64,000 nucleotides of DNA from Pocillopora verrucosa (GCF_036669915.1 NC_089315.1:29571631-29635630); one strand, 5' to 3'; counted from the stretch's first letter, positions 48,601 through 61,040 are shown. The notes: generated by a model not told the origin, from the letters alone. A program made the numbers and translations.

Positions 48601-51354
48601 TATCAGTATGCATATTCTCTATACTGTTCTCTATACATTTCCAAATGTGCTGGCAAGGAGAATTTGTTTAACAATCAGTTGCTTCTTTAGTTAGTGATCA
48701 TTTGCTTTATTCTCATAACTTGAGTGTTTGATGCAAGGATGATGTTGTGGAGAGAAATTTGGATGCTAGTCACTCTTAAGGGTTAAAGGATAAAGAAAAA
48801 AATATATATGCAATGGTCACTTGAAGTGTGAACAGACAAAAGTAAGGTCACCTCTCACTAGTACTGTTCTGAAGCTAAAATAACTTATTCGTAGCAACAA
48901 ACAACACAACAGTTAACTTACATCCATGTCTTGTTGAATGTGATCAATGGTTCCTGGATATCCTGCACAAGTTTTTGTTCCATAATCTGAAGAATTGTAA
49001 GAAAAAAATGTTTTGACCAATTGTAAAGTTTGTGAAGTGAATAAGGAACAAATTATATATAATATCTTTATAGATGGTCTTCAATCCTTGAACTCCCTGA
49101 AGTGATCAACATGTTACTTTCTCCCAATAATATCCATACATTACCCAACAAACAGGTAATGAGAAGACTCAAACTTATCAGGCAATAGTTGTTATCTTGA
49201 TCTAACACCAAATTCTTGTACCTAGCATTGAAGTGTGTTCAAAGCAGCTGGAGAGAGGGGAGTGGAGGGGGGTTAACAATCAGATCTTGGGAGTTAAAAT
49301 ATAAATTGCTACCTGCATATATTCCCAGCTTTAATCCTTTCGAGTGAATCTAAAATTAAAATACAAACAATTTTAGAGAAAAGTTGGTCTATCTTTTTTA
49401 AAACTAAGAGAAAAACACAACAAGAAAGCAACAATCCCACCAAATTTGAATTTTTAACAACCTTAAAAGCACTATAACAAACTTACAAAGTCAGCAAGAG
49501 CTTTCATTCCACTTGGAAATCTGCTAGGATCAGGTTGAAGCTGGCCATCAGCCGTTCGGTTGTGAGACATCCAACAATCCTACAAATCAAAGAGACTTTC
49601 ATGAATTGTCAACAAATTTTGACTTAATCCATCTAATGTCATCACTGATAAACCACCTAAGTGCTAAACACGACAGAAAACTAGAAAGTAAAGCAATGTG
49701 AATGTAAAATCATATTTGTTAAAGATATGTTAACTTTGTGAATTGAAATCTCTCCACAGCAAGATCACAACTCTTTACCTTCTAATCATTCTGAGTTACC
49801 TGTAACTGCCTATCTGGTAATAAATCTATACAACACTTATTAAATTCATGGAGAACACTTCCTCCCAATACATTAGAACCAACAAAATAATTGGTCCAAA
49901 TAGTCTTTCCTGACAATCAGATCTCTTTAATTTTCCAAGTAAACCAAGCAACAAATGTTGATAAATTTAAGCCAAAAATTATCAAACCTTACATCAATAG
50001 ATACATATTTATAGCCAACATCCTTAAAACCATCCTCAGCCATGCGAGTTGCCATATCCATGAATAATTTTTCACTGAAAAACAAACACTGAAAACACTG
50101 AAAACAGTAAAAGCAACAAAAAAATTTTAAATCATACCAAACTTCTCCATATTATAGATCAGCAAGGGTTTCAGATAAAAAATACTGCTGGTTAACCCCC
50201 ACCAATATTGCCATCTGTTTAGCAGCTGCCATCAGACTCTCATGATTGAGTTTTGCCCTATGGCACAGCTGCCTATTGCATTATCAGTAGCCATTTACCG
50301 AAAAATTTATGGACACCCCACTCAAAGGTAGTCAAACTAAATAAAACTAAAGGAAAAAAACTAACCCATCCTTTGTTTTTAAGGACTGTTAATAAATTTA
50401 AACCAACAAATCAAGCAGTTACCCAATGCAGTTGTCTGGGTCATTTTTGCAGTCTGTGTTACAACGGAATCTCTCCCAATCCATCCATCCCACTATAAAA
50501 GGAAAGAAATTCAGCTTTATTAATAAAAATGGTGTGGCCAATAGAATGCATGTGATCCCTTCTCTGCCAGGTAAAAGTGATCATTTATATCTATAGCAAT
50601 GGTCACAAACAACCTTATAAGTCCCCCTAGGGGTAGGACCTCTCATGGGAAAATCCTGTCTACATCCCTGATAAATCTCTAATGCCCTCTATGTGGTGGA
50701 AAACGTCACCTTGTCCCCAGAAAACTCCGGGAGAATTTATTAATCATTTTGAGCTTCATCTTGTCTGTCAACACCTGTGAAGGTAAACACCTCTCCTGCA
50801 AAGAGTGACTCTTCTTTGACCGAGTTCCCTGCTACTGAAATTTAGCTATTTTGCCGAACACTTACCTAATCTTTGAAGCAAACAACTTCATGTAAATGTG
50901 GAAAAGATTTCCGTACAACCCCATACTATTTTTGAACAAAGCCGTTGTCCAAAAGGCAATCTGCTCAATAAAGTATAGGGCTTTTCGGAAATCTTGCCCA
51001 GCTTTCAGTTGACTTCTAAATGAAGTTCAACAACTGAATTTGGTAACAAAACAACAAAGAAACTTTAGTGGAAAGAAATCAGCTAGCCTCATGGTGCGAT
51101 AGAAGAAGACGAGAGATTTTAGTCGAGGACACTTAACTAGCTGACTACAAGTCAGTGATCAGCTGAGTATCATGTGATATAGAACCAAAACTGATCTGTA
51201 AGACTCTGCCGAAAGTAGCCAAAAATTATCATATCAGCAACTCACTTGGTGGCGTTAAGGCTAAGCCATTGTTAAGAGACTCTGCAAAGAAGTTTTCCTG
51301 CCATGATGCCACATAAACAATCATAGAGAGCAAGCAAGACAATCTGGGCGCCAT
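45624..51354 (-). CDS. NAGA: Glycoside hydrolase 27, alpha-N-acetylgalactosaminidase type (copy 1)
   Basis: 14 coding exons from 51354 down: 51354-51246, 50492-50423, 50074-49993, 49579-49487, 49349-49313, 48986-48922, 48449-48285, 48134-48075, 47984-47883, 47547-47473, 46712-46648, 46407-46350, 45997-45887, 45758-45624; 408 residues, close to human NAGA (411). An N-terminal signal-like stretch precedes [20 protein letters not shown]. The nucleophile is Asp165 (YLKLDGC) and the acid/base is Asp225 (WRNYDDIQ), by alignment with human GLA Asp170 and Asp231. Ser197 and Ala200 in CSWPAY match the human NAGA pair, where GLA has Glu and Leu, so it should remove terminal alpha-GalNAc. It is expected to be lysosomal or secreted. 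A tandem copy is at 54623-60870. GTCACGC lies about 25 bp upstream. Confidence 0.93.
46019..46215. mobile_element. Family 1 MITE-like element, copy b
   Basis: Shares AGTATGCATAATCTCCATAC, AGAATTTGTTTAACAATCAA and ATTCAGGGGTGATATT with the other copies and ends CACTCTTAAGGGTTAA. In an intron of the first NAGA gene. Confidence 0.65.
48580..48788. mobile_element. Family 1 MITE-like element, copy c (best ends)
   Basis: Starts CTTTAACCCTTTACACTCTA and ends CACTCTTAAGGGTTAAAG, giving imperfect terminal inverted repeats of about 18 bp around roughly 205 bp of non-coding sequence. In an intron of the first NAGA gene. Confidence 0.7.
49082..49299. mobile_element. Family 2 MITE-like element, copy c
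   Basis: Shares ACTCAAACTTATCAGGCA, TTGATCTAACACCAAATTCT and CAGATCTTGGGAGTTAAA with the copies at 6590 and 19167. Its end lies only 13 bp from the splice donor of NAGA copy 1 exon 5 (49313). Confidence 0.65.
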
Positions 51355-51375
51355 TTTGCTCCTCTCACATCGCAA

Positions 51376-51384
51376 GGTCACGCA
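51376..51384. promoter_or_regulatory. GGTCACGCA motif upstream of NAGA copy 1
   Basis: The GTCACGC core seen upstream of the KLHL copies also occurs about 25 bp upstream of this start codon. It may be a general promoter element of this genome. Inference from recurrence. Confidence 0.3.
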
Positions 51385-54300
51385 ATCAGATTAACGCAAT
51401 ACTGGTCATCAGGCCTGACTGGTCATATAACGGCAACTATAGGTGACCAAATAAATTCAGCCGATGTAACAAATTTTCAATGAATAAATCCTTCTCAGCT
51501 AAAAAAAAAAGTTAGAACACGGAAGATGCCGAGTGAAACCTTTTTTCCACTTTCTTCTGTATATGACTCTTGAGGCAGATCGTTTTCGCGTGACGTCGCT
51601 GAGAGAGGGGGGCATTGGATTTTTGGTTTTGCGGTTTTGGCCATTTTTAGATCGGTTTTTCGGTTTTTGTACCCCAAAATTCGGTTTTTCGGTTTTGGTG
51701 TTCATTGCGGTTGGCGGATATTCCGTTTTTAAACATTTGGTTTTCGGTTTCCGCGAAAAATACTGGGTTTTCAGATTTGATATCCGATACGGTTTCCGGT
51801 TTTTCCCTATTTGACCTATTTGGGTTCCGGTTTCTCTTCGATCTGAGCGGCAATTACGCGCCTCCACTGATCTCGAATAGCCGCTAAAGGCAAATGTTAT
51901 GGAGAGGAATGCATGACAAACCAATTGAAATATCGCAGGGATCCCTAGGTAGCCTACGCGCAGCAGTATCCTCCCCCTCCCCAAAAGTGGGGGGGGGGGG
52001 AGGGGAGGGTACGGCCACACGTGGGGTACTGCTAAGCACGGAACATTGCCAGAGTTTCGTCTTTATCAACGCCGCCTCGAAGTTGGTGACCAAGTTACAG
52101 GCCACATGTGACTGATTGATTCAACATTCCAATAGAATCTCCAAACTTTCAGGTCTTAGTTCGCAAATGGAAATGTTAGATTAGGAATTTTGGATGAAAC
52201 TTTCCAGAGCTATAGCTTTTTGCGACTGCAAAATTGCAATCCTATTGAGGACTTAATGCGAATTTCCTTAATTTAACTAAGCTCCATTACCAGCTGCTGA
52301 GTTCGCAGAGATCACGCTCGAGGTCTTCGAGAGAGCAGCTGTTGATTTTAGCAGATACTAGAAGATACGAATGCCAAGTCCATGGCATTCATAAATCCTG
52401 TAGTGAAATTATTGTTGTTTACTCTGTATACTCCACTTGTCACCACTGTATCGGATCGATCAGAGTTTTAATAACTTGGATGTGAAAATGCATCGGTTTT
52501 GACAGTTTTGCATGCGGTTTTCGGTGTTGATCGAATCTTTTTTCGGTTTTTCGGTATTGGATGATTTTTTCAACGGTTTTGCGCTTTCTAATAGGCCCCG
52601 ATACCCCCCTCCTGAGGCACAGATCACATGAATCAAACCAAACCGTATTGAAAAATGCTCTTAGGTGTTTTCAAGAGGACTTTCAAAGTTGCCGGCTGAT
52701 TTAGCGACTTTCTTGGCAACTGCAACATTCATCTCCTTCTTTTTCCATTCATCGTTGATTTCGTTTTCCTAGAATAAATTTGAAAGTTTTTTTTCTTGAG
52801 CCTTGAGGATGTTATTGTAACGCCAGCCATGATTGTTATTTTGCTGAATTCACCAAGACTCCATTTGTACAGTAGTCAACATACTCCTGGTCAGTTATAA
52901 TTCTCTTGGTTGTAACGATCGCATGTGATTCAGTTGTCGTGACAAAAATTTCTGAACGGTCTGAAAAACTACTGGAACAACACTTTTTCAGATGTTCATT
53001 ATGGAATTTGGACACGTTGAGTGAGGGTCTCCTGGAAATGCAAGACCTGCATTTTTTGTTTGTTGTTTTTTTTTTCAATTACGTTCATTGTGCAGGGAGT
53101 GTTGTTCTGTCGAGCTAGCTGCGTTAGAAGATTACCCTGCTTGGCTGGGAGTTCATCGTGAGCTCCTTAACGATGACTACAGCCGGTAGCTCTTTCCCGG
53201 GTCTTGTTGAGTCTAGTGTCCACACCATGTCAGATTCATCAGCCTTTTGCAGCTCGCTATACGGACGTAACTAAGAAAGAGGGTATGTTCCTAGCTAGCA
53301 TTGCTTAACATTGGTTTAAAAGGCTCAGTTAAATGGCATAACAGCCGCTCGGTAACTCAGCCAGAGTGATTCGAGGTTACGCGAGTAAACGTAGTGTGTG
53401 GGTGGATAGACAGAGACAAGACAGGCGTTGCAATAATGGCTATTTCGCTACAATGAACAGTGTAATAGGCCTTCGTTTTATTTTCATATTTTTCTTCCTT
53501 CACCAGCTAGGATATCGTTCCACTTCAATGGAACTACGGCTTCCAGTAATTGAAATCAATAACTGAATGGACTTCACTCATAAATACAAGTCTATTTTCC
53601 TATTTCTGTTTTCTAAATGTGTCTATCTATGTATCTTAGTACAGGAGTTACAAAATAAATATCAACACCGCCTGGATATCAAATTTATACCTAAGTTTTG
53701 TATCTAAGTTTTATATTCTTACTCTATATCAAAATAGTTTTGTAGCAATTTTAGCTTTTAGATATGGACACACAACGGAAATTTACACTAATTACAAATC
53801 TTAACCCTAAATTAATAATAAAAAAATTATACATTAAAAGAAGAAACAAATCGATACGTATCGTAAGAAAAGGATTCTAGGTGCACAATTTTTTCGCTCA
53901 ATGTATATAATTCCGAGATCGAACGCAATTACAGCATATTGAACTTAATTCCACGGGAATCCTAACAATCTTCCCTGTTTAAATAGTGTCCATTAAAATC
54001 ATCCACATATTCTATTTCCCACTTCCACAAAATTGACCGATCCGATTAAAAGAAACGAGTAAAAACTCCATATAAATTATTTGTCATCTGCGCTTGCCTT
54101 GGTTGTAAGCACTGATTGACACAGTTTATTGTGACTACTGCGAAGCCGCAGTAGATACTTTGCTATCATCTAAGTTCACGAACGTAGAAATAAGTAACAA
54201 CAGAATGACATCAGAACAAATCAAAACCCATTTAGGGGTCTTTCGGAACAATTCGCTTCACAAACGTTTGACAATTACTGTTTCAGTTGGAATCATGGTT

Positions 54301-54622
54301 GGTTTCCTTTAGACTGATGTGACTGCTCTATTTTAGAGACCCCGCTAATAAACATGACTTGGTCGTGCGTGTTAATCAGTGTTGCACTTTACGCTGGTCA
54401 TTTGGATAGGTCTTTGAAAGTCTCACTAATTGGTTCACTACACTGCCTTCCTAAACTCAGAGGGACCGTTTTCAAAAATTACTGAGGTTTTCACAAAACC
54501 TGTCATAAATACAGGGTTCGGCATGTCAATATTTACGTTTAAAAATAAATACAAAGTTAGACATTTCACCATGACCTGTAGGTATACCCTACACTACATT
54601 AAAAACTACTGCTGACCCAATC
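51385..54622. other. Intergenic between the two NAGA genes
   Basis: Contains a CGGTTTTT-rich composite (51604-52600, described separately), a G-run with a CCCC-rich neighbour (51970-52010), and AT-rich sequence to the end of the second NAGA gene. Open frames at 51499-52020 and 52836-53118 are low-complexity or have no domain and were not accepted. Confidence 0.4.
51604..52600. repeat. CGGTTTTT-iteron composite repeat
   Basis: Two blocks (51604-51830 and 52488-52600) are built of loosely repeated CGGTTTTT/CGGTTTTC units, all in the same orientation. They flank about 650 bp of ordinary sequence. Near each outer edge is a G-run (GAGAGGGGGGCATTGG at about 51601; GATACCCCCCTCC at about 52597, inverted). 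TGAGGCA occurs just outside both edges (51569-51577 and 52610-52618). It looks like a mobile element of unknown type, or one copy split by an insertion. The limits are uncertain. Confidence 0.5.
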
Positions 54623-57600
54623 TTATAACTCATAATGTATAGGAGACAATTTGACCATCACTACCCCACTGGGATTAACTTTGGCCCTGAAGCTTTTCTT
54701 GAATATGCCCAGGTCCTTGTGTGCAAAAAGATCCCGTGCCTTGGCCATGATGGTAGGCACACCAACCTAAAAGAAACAATAATAACAATATAATTAAGCT
54801 AGAGAGGGGAATAAGTATGATAAAACATCTGTAACTTTGTGTCTTTCTTAAAGTGATCACTTGTTTCTGAAACTAAAAAATCATTTTGTTATCTATGATT
54901 CTATGCTGAATACGAGCAGTCCCTTGTTTTAGGCAAAATCCGTCACTGTTTGGTTGGTGAGTCAATTTCCATGAAAATTCGCCGGCTCACATTTATACTA
55001 CTGAGTGGATAGAGGCGCTGTAGGTAAGTACAATTTCACTGCCAAAGAAAACTAAAACACCCAGTTCGGAAAGTATATATCACTAAAAGATGTTTCCTGC
55101 TTAGAGCAAAAAGTAATTATCACAATGATTTGCCAAACTCTACTGAAATAGTAAAGCCTCAAAACTGTCAAAGTCTCCATGTCAGAAATTTCCCATTTTA
55201 GCGGTACCTCGTGGAAGTAGGCCTCGATATGAATAGGCTGGTCTGTTCTGCGACTAGACAAAACAACAGCAACAGATCCATCATGCAGCTGACGACACCA
55301 CACCTCGGTAAAACTCCTGGGGGACTAATCAATAAAACAAACGCAGATTCGGTCAGGAATGAGTTCCTAGCGATAGGAATATAACCAATGGAGAAAATAC
55401 TGGTATGGCGAACTTTTTAAGTGAATGTCAAAAGTAGCCAAAGATTACATTCGTTTTGCTTCACCATATAGTGCTGCAAATGCCGCACACTAGCGTCTAA
55501 AATCAAACACTGATTGTCAAGAAACGGGCGCTAGTGTCTAAAATCGGACATAGTGTCTAAAGTCAGACACTAGTTTCTAAAATCGGCCACTTGTTTCTGA
55601 AATCTGGTCAATGGTGTCTTAAATCCAACACTATTATCTAAAATCGGACACTAGTGCGTAAAACCAAACAGTTGTGTTTAAAAACAAAAACTTATGTTCA
55701 AAAATTGGACATTTGGGTCTAAAATAGGACATTAGCCTCTAAAATTGGACGCTAGAGAATAAAATCTGAAACTGGCAACTAAACTCAGACGCTAGTGTCT
55801 ACCATTGAACACTAGTGTCTTAAATCAGACCATAGTGTCTAAAATTGGTCACTGGTGTCTAAAATGAGACACTAGTGTCTAAAATTGGACACTGGTGTCT
55901 AAAATCAGACACTTGTGTCTAAAATTGGACACTTGTATCTAGAATGCAGAAAATCATCAAAATCTAACTCTAAAATTGTTAACATAAAAATGTTCTTGGC
56001 TGCTTTTGGATTCTCACCTGAGACACTCGCCGCCCCATCTTTGCCAGTTTGTCCTGATTCACATCTATCACCTCCCTGACAAAAACAAAAGGAAAGAGAT
56101 TGATAGTTAAATAAAAGGAAATCCACTGAAATTTGCCTAAGAGCAGGAAACTGGGGAGCAGCAGTGATGAAGTGGTTGGAATGCTCGTTTCTTACTGCTG
56201 AGGCCTGGGTTCATTTCTCAAACCTGACATCACAGATGGTTTAAGTTTGCTGTTAATTCTTGTTATTGCTCTGAGAGTTTTTTTCTAGGGTTCTCAGCTT
56301 TTCCTCCAATTCAACAAGGAGCATTGGACAAAAGGTCACTTAAGGAAGTCTCGTTTTTAACTTCCAATTTCACTATTTTATACCCATTATAATTCAATTG
56401 TTTCTTCATTTAAAAATTTTAAACCAACTGAACTTCTTACTTATTCAATAATATTTCCCTGGCCCATGGAGCAATATCACGAAGATCATTTGACATCATG
56501 AGTGGCTATAATGACAAAAAAAATTACATGAAATAATGAAATGAATGACCAATAATCTTATATGTCTCTAAACAACATGTAAGATATTTACCATGATCAC
56601 ATCAAAGATCAAAGGACAGTTACTAAATATTGTGACAAAACTTACAGCGGCCAGAATTGCCCAAAGAGCAAACTGTGACTTGGACTGCTCATAGCTAAGA
56701 CCAAAATTTCCAATCAATAGCTGATGAAACAAAACATCTTGTGAGCAATTGATCATAACTCATATTCTACTAATGTAAGGGTTAAAATGTGTTTAATCAC
56801 ACCTGACATAAGTTAATTTGAACTAAATTTTTAATTTCTTTATTTGTACCAGTAAAATTAATGTTAGTAGCATGAAAGTTTGTGAGAAAGTTATAAATTC
56901 TATGTAGGTAGCTATTTTGCACTATTTACTTAGTTCTTTGGAATATACAATCAGAAAAAGAGCAAGTAACTAATAACATCATGATGAAGCAGGTCACTCA
57001 GCTAAAAGCAAATTTTAGGAATTATAGGTAAAAACAGGGTTCTTTTAGAGTAAAAGCACAGTCTTACTAGGAAAGTGCAAAAAAGTCCAAAAAAGTGATG
57101 CCAGTTGCTTAAAATAGAACACTTGGTGGCCCTTCTCCCCCTTCACCCACTTCCCATTTTGCATACTGGTCAATTTTTTTGTTTTCATCCAACATCTCAA
57201 ATGAAAGCTCTCTTAGGGGAGAATTACTCATTGCCCTGACATGGAGGTTGTGGTTACAATGTTGTGGGTTTTGGATATGAAGTTTTCTGTTGCAGGTGTG
57301 AAGTCGGGGGTCACAGGTTGTCAGCATAACAGTACAACATTGACTGGAAATGGCTTTGAAGTCAAGTGTGACACAGATGATGCCTTTAAGTCTCTATGCA
57401 GTTAGACAATCACCTTACCTGGTCAGGGTCATTCCAGTGTCCAGGTCCAGCAACAGGTATCATTTCATGTTGGTGATCACCATACCATTCTACAATTCTT
57501 ACCAAACTGAGCCAAGAATCCTTGCACATATAACAATAAACAAGTTGTCAAGAACAAAAAGGAAGCAATAATGATGCAGTTCAGCTGGGGTTAATAATCA

Positions 57601-60600
57601 TGCATTAGCAAATTGAGTGCAAAATAATGAAATAAAAATCACTTTTGTTAATCACTTTATAATGCTGTCTCACCTGTATATCATTGTAATTCCTCCATAA
57701 ATTACAGTGCTTTGCAATGAGCTGGTAATTAGGCTGGTGAGCAAATTAAGAACACTCATTATCACAAATTGATCATAGCTGGTAATTTTCAATAGTAACA
57801 GAGAAATATCTTAGATATAAACTAAAGCTAAATGTTATCCTATATGGATCCTAAAACCATAAAAGCTTGACAGAAAATAGCCTCTCTGGCTCCTGGGAAA
57901 GTTACTTTACTTCTGATATGGCACTGAAGGGTGAAGGTTGTCAGCAAATAAACTAAAATTTATCCTCTTACACAACTGACATAGAAACTTAATCAAACCA
58001 TGGTCTTTGGTGCATATCACAGATAAGGGTAGGCCTAAAAGCTAGAAAGTAATTCATCTGAGATTAATAAAAAATTTTATTGCAAAATTACCGTCATTCC
58101 ACCCCACACTTGATAAGCAGGCCAGCTACAGGAGAACACAATGTGTCTCCCTGTTTCATTCAATGCTCTTGTAACTGTTGGGTAGCCTACGTCAAATGTA
58201 AGAGGATCAGCAAAACAACCATCCATCTTGAGATAATCCACACCCCAGTCAGCAAACAACTGTAGCAAATAAATGAAATGGGAATCTATAGTTATTTAAC
58301 AGAGTGATGAAAATGATCTCTCACAAGTGCCTCTGCCAAAAACAGCTACAGCAGAAACTGCAACATGAATCTTGCTTGCAATTAAGTCATGGAAATGATT
58401 ATATCTTGTGCAAGTAGCAGTGTTTTAATTTGGTTTGAGTATTGCATTTTAAAGAGTTTTGTGCACAAGTCAGTTTAATTGTGATACCATTTTGATGATG
58501 TTTCAGCCAATGATTTTTCAGAGAGTGTTATGTTACCTTTAATGAACAATGAAGTACCTGCATATCCTGTTGAATATAGTCTATGCTTCCTGGATAACGC
58601 TCACAGGTTAGATCACCATAATCTGGAAGAAGATAAAGTTCAAGTGCTGTGAATATTATTGATTCCTGTTTTGAACATGTATTTTTGATCAATTTAGATA
58701 AGGGAAACCACTGCCATAATTAAAAAGTTATGGTACCATTGTACCAAAGACCAGAGCGCTAATTAGATTGAAGCACATACTAATGGTATTTTCATTATTA
58801 TTAATGTTTATCAACACTTAATTTCAGCAAGCAAGTAGTTAAATCTGGTAAAAGAAAGTATTTCTAGGAACACAGTCATTTAGTTGTAATATAAAATCAA
58901 ATCCAATCTTTTGATTTTCTTCTGGAGAACTTCATGAGCATTGTTACCTGCATATAATCCAAACTTGAGACCTTTGGAATGAATCTGAGGAAAAGAATAA
59001 TTGAAAAAGAAAATTCAATAAATCTGTGATGGAGAGTCACATCAAGCTACAACAGGAAGCCATAAGAGCAAAAGGGTTGGAATGCTTGTCTCTCCTGCTG
59101 TGACTTAGGTCTACCCTCCCTCCCCTCTCCCCCTCCAACTTGGCTCTAGTCCTTCTCACTCAGGCTTCAGTTCAGATCCTCAGCTTCTCATTGCTTATAA
59201 AATTAATTTTTTTGTTTTTTCTTTTTTATTATTATTTTTTATTACTTACATAGTCAGCAAGCTTTTTAATTCCACTTGGAAATCTCTTGGGATCTGGCTG
59301 AAGATCACCTTCTAATGTGCGATTGTGAGAAGCCCAGCAGTCCTGAGACATGAGTCAGTAAATGTTAAAGTTACTTGATACTGCTAAACCTTGACACTCT
59401 AACATCAGTAAGCATAATCTCCATACTGTTCTCCTAACATTTCCTAATGCACCAACAGGGAGAATTTGTCTAACAATCACAAGCCTCTTAAGTCAGTGAT
59501 CAGTTCCTTTATTCTCCTTACCTCAATGTATGATATAAGGGTGATATCTAACCTTACTACAAAATAATTCTCAGATTATTATAACAAGTTCTACATGCAT
59601 CAAATTATGGGTAACTAACAAGTTAAGCATGGTACTTACATCGATACAAACATATTCATATCCAGCTTTTTGAAAACCATCTTCAGCAATACGATCAGCC
59701 ATTTGCATGAACAATTTTTCACTTTGGAGGGAAAAAAAAGTGACAACAACAAAGTATTAAATACCAATGAATAAAGGTAAAATATTTGAATCATTATCCA
59801 GCAAATATCACATATTCAAATTACATATCTATCCACACAAAAATTATTTTTCTTCTCAGCTTTATACCCCTCATCAAAAGGAATCCCGGAGTGTATATCA
59901 TGCACATTTCAGTTTGTAAATAAAACAACGTCCTCAAAATTCAGTGCTCTCCTTTTCAGGTTGTAATCAGTAAAATTTACCACCTATAGTACCTCTCACT
60001 ACTGCCTAAAACTGCTTGGAATTCTAGAAAATTCAACAGGTGGAAGGATTTCTCTATGGGTTTCAATATTACTTTTACCTTTCATACTTAAAATAAGGGA
60101 GACCACAGAAGTTCCTGTGGATAATCAGTGGTGAAAAAAGATAAACAAGGTTACACATAAGTTTGAACTTGCTCTGATGTATTTTCAACAATCTTTAGTG
60201 TCCAGTGTTTAAGATACAGGCAGGGCAGGACTACTTTTACCTGATACAATTTTGTGGGTCATCCTTGCAGTCTATGTTACATCGGAATCTCTCCCATGCC
60301 ATCCATCCCACTAAGAATAATTTCATTTATAAAACTGTTTACTAAAACAGACACTTAGTTCAATGAAATTGATGATAATGCAGTTGTTATTAAGCGTTTA
60401 ATAGTTAATAACGGTCATAATTGAGAAAACAGGCGCATCCCTGCCAAAATCATTTTTCCTACTACACACAACAAAGACATAACTTGCAGATAAGTCATAA
60501 TCTTTTTACTCTAGTTTATTGGAGCAAATAGCAAGGTGATAGCCTTCCTAAATTGTAAATACATTTTTTCTTCATTCATGCCTCTTTCTCTTCACAGCCT

Positions 60601-60870
60601 TTATATAAACAAATGTCATTCCTGGGGTTAAGAGATATGAAAACGCCTAAGCGTTGCACAAAAATCGCACATCCAATCAAAACAGCTGATAGAGGAAAAA
60701 AAAAGCAATAAATATTCCTGTGTAAATATCTCTTATTCCTCGCTTATCTGAAACTAAACAATGAAAGCCTTACTTGGTGGAGTGATGGCTAAGCCATTGT
60801 CGAGGGCATGTGCTGGAAATATGACCAGAAGTGGAAAGAAAATAAGTAAGTTTCTAATTAGCACCGCCAT
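54623..60870 (-). CDS. NAGA: Glycoside hydrolase 27, alpha-N-acetylgalactosaminidase type (copy 2)
   Basis: 14 coding exons from 60870 down: 60870-60774, 60310-60241, 59721-59640, 59342-59250, 58984-58948, 58622-58558, 58259-58092, 57733-57674, 57520-57419, 56720-56646, 56505-56441, 56075-56018, 55324-55208, 54766-54623; 410 residues. Exon lengths and phases match copy 1 almost exactly. A clear signal peptide ([20 protein letters not shown]) precedes [14 protein letters not shown]. The nucleophile is Asp161 (YLKMDGC), acid/base Asp222 (WRNYNDIQ), and specificity residues Ser193 and Ala196 (CSWPAY) are of the NAGA type. One odd change: WNDPDQ (Gln258) where copy 1 and both human enzymes have WNDPDM. 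Exon 13 uses the acceptor GATTAG|TCC, because the nearer CCCAG would lead to a stop. Expected lysosomal or secreted. Head to head with the coiled-coil gene at 61041. Confidence 0.92.
55486..55945. repeat. 20-bp palindromic minisatellite in NAGA copy 2 intron 12
   Basis: About 23 units of a 20-bp motif, consensus GACACTAGTGTCTAAAATYG. Each unit contains the 12-bp palindrome GACACTAGTGTC, so both strands could form a ladder of small hairpins. The 3' units (from about 55790) are the most regular. It lies in the intron between exons 12 and 13. Confidence 0.9.
56155..56235 (+). mobile_element. tRNA-derived SINE fragment in NAGA copy 2 intron 11
   Basis: GCAGTGATGAAGTGGTTGGA (A-box-like) is followed by CCTGGGTTCATTTCTC (B-box-like). 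A related segment (GGGTTGGAATGCTTGTCTCT) is at about 59070-59110. The body could not be delimited. Confidence 0.45.
59384..59555. mobile_element. Family 1 MITE-like element, copy d
   Basis: Shares GACACTCTAACATCAGTAAG, TCTCCATACTGTTCTC and GGGAGAATTTGTCTAACAAT with copies a-c; its 3' end is worn. In an intron of the second NAGA gene. Confidence 0.6.
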
Positions 60871-61040
60871 GTTCTTTCTGCTTTCAATCCCAAGCGCCAG
60901 CGACATCAGTCAGCGGTGATTTCTGAGTTAGTGTTGAAGAGCCAATCAGCGCTAAATATTTTCCATATTTTGACCAATCAACGATTAAAGTTAACAAGTT
61001 TGAAAACAAAGCGCGAGCGATTGCTTTCAAACTGATAAAG
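60871..61040. promoter_or_regulatory. Probable bidirectional promoter, NAGA copy 2 / coiled-coil gene
   Basis: 170 bp separate the opposed start codons. It contains three CCAAT-type boxes (GCCAATCAGC about 60931, GACCAATCAACG about 60971 and an inverted ATTGC variant) and no evident TATA box. A shared promoter is inferred. Confidence 0.55.

Noticed and set aside
51499-52020. 173-codon frame through the CGGTTTTT block
   Set aside because: Low-complexity Lys/Asn/Arg/Pro translation of a simple repeat, with no domain.
55486-55945. CRISPR-like array
   Set aside because: The units are contiguous 20-bp repeats with no unique spacers, and the genome is animal.
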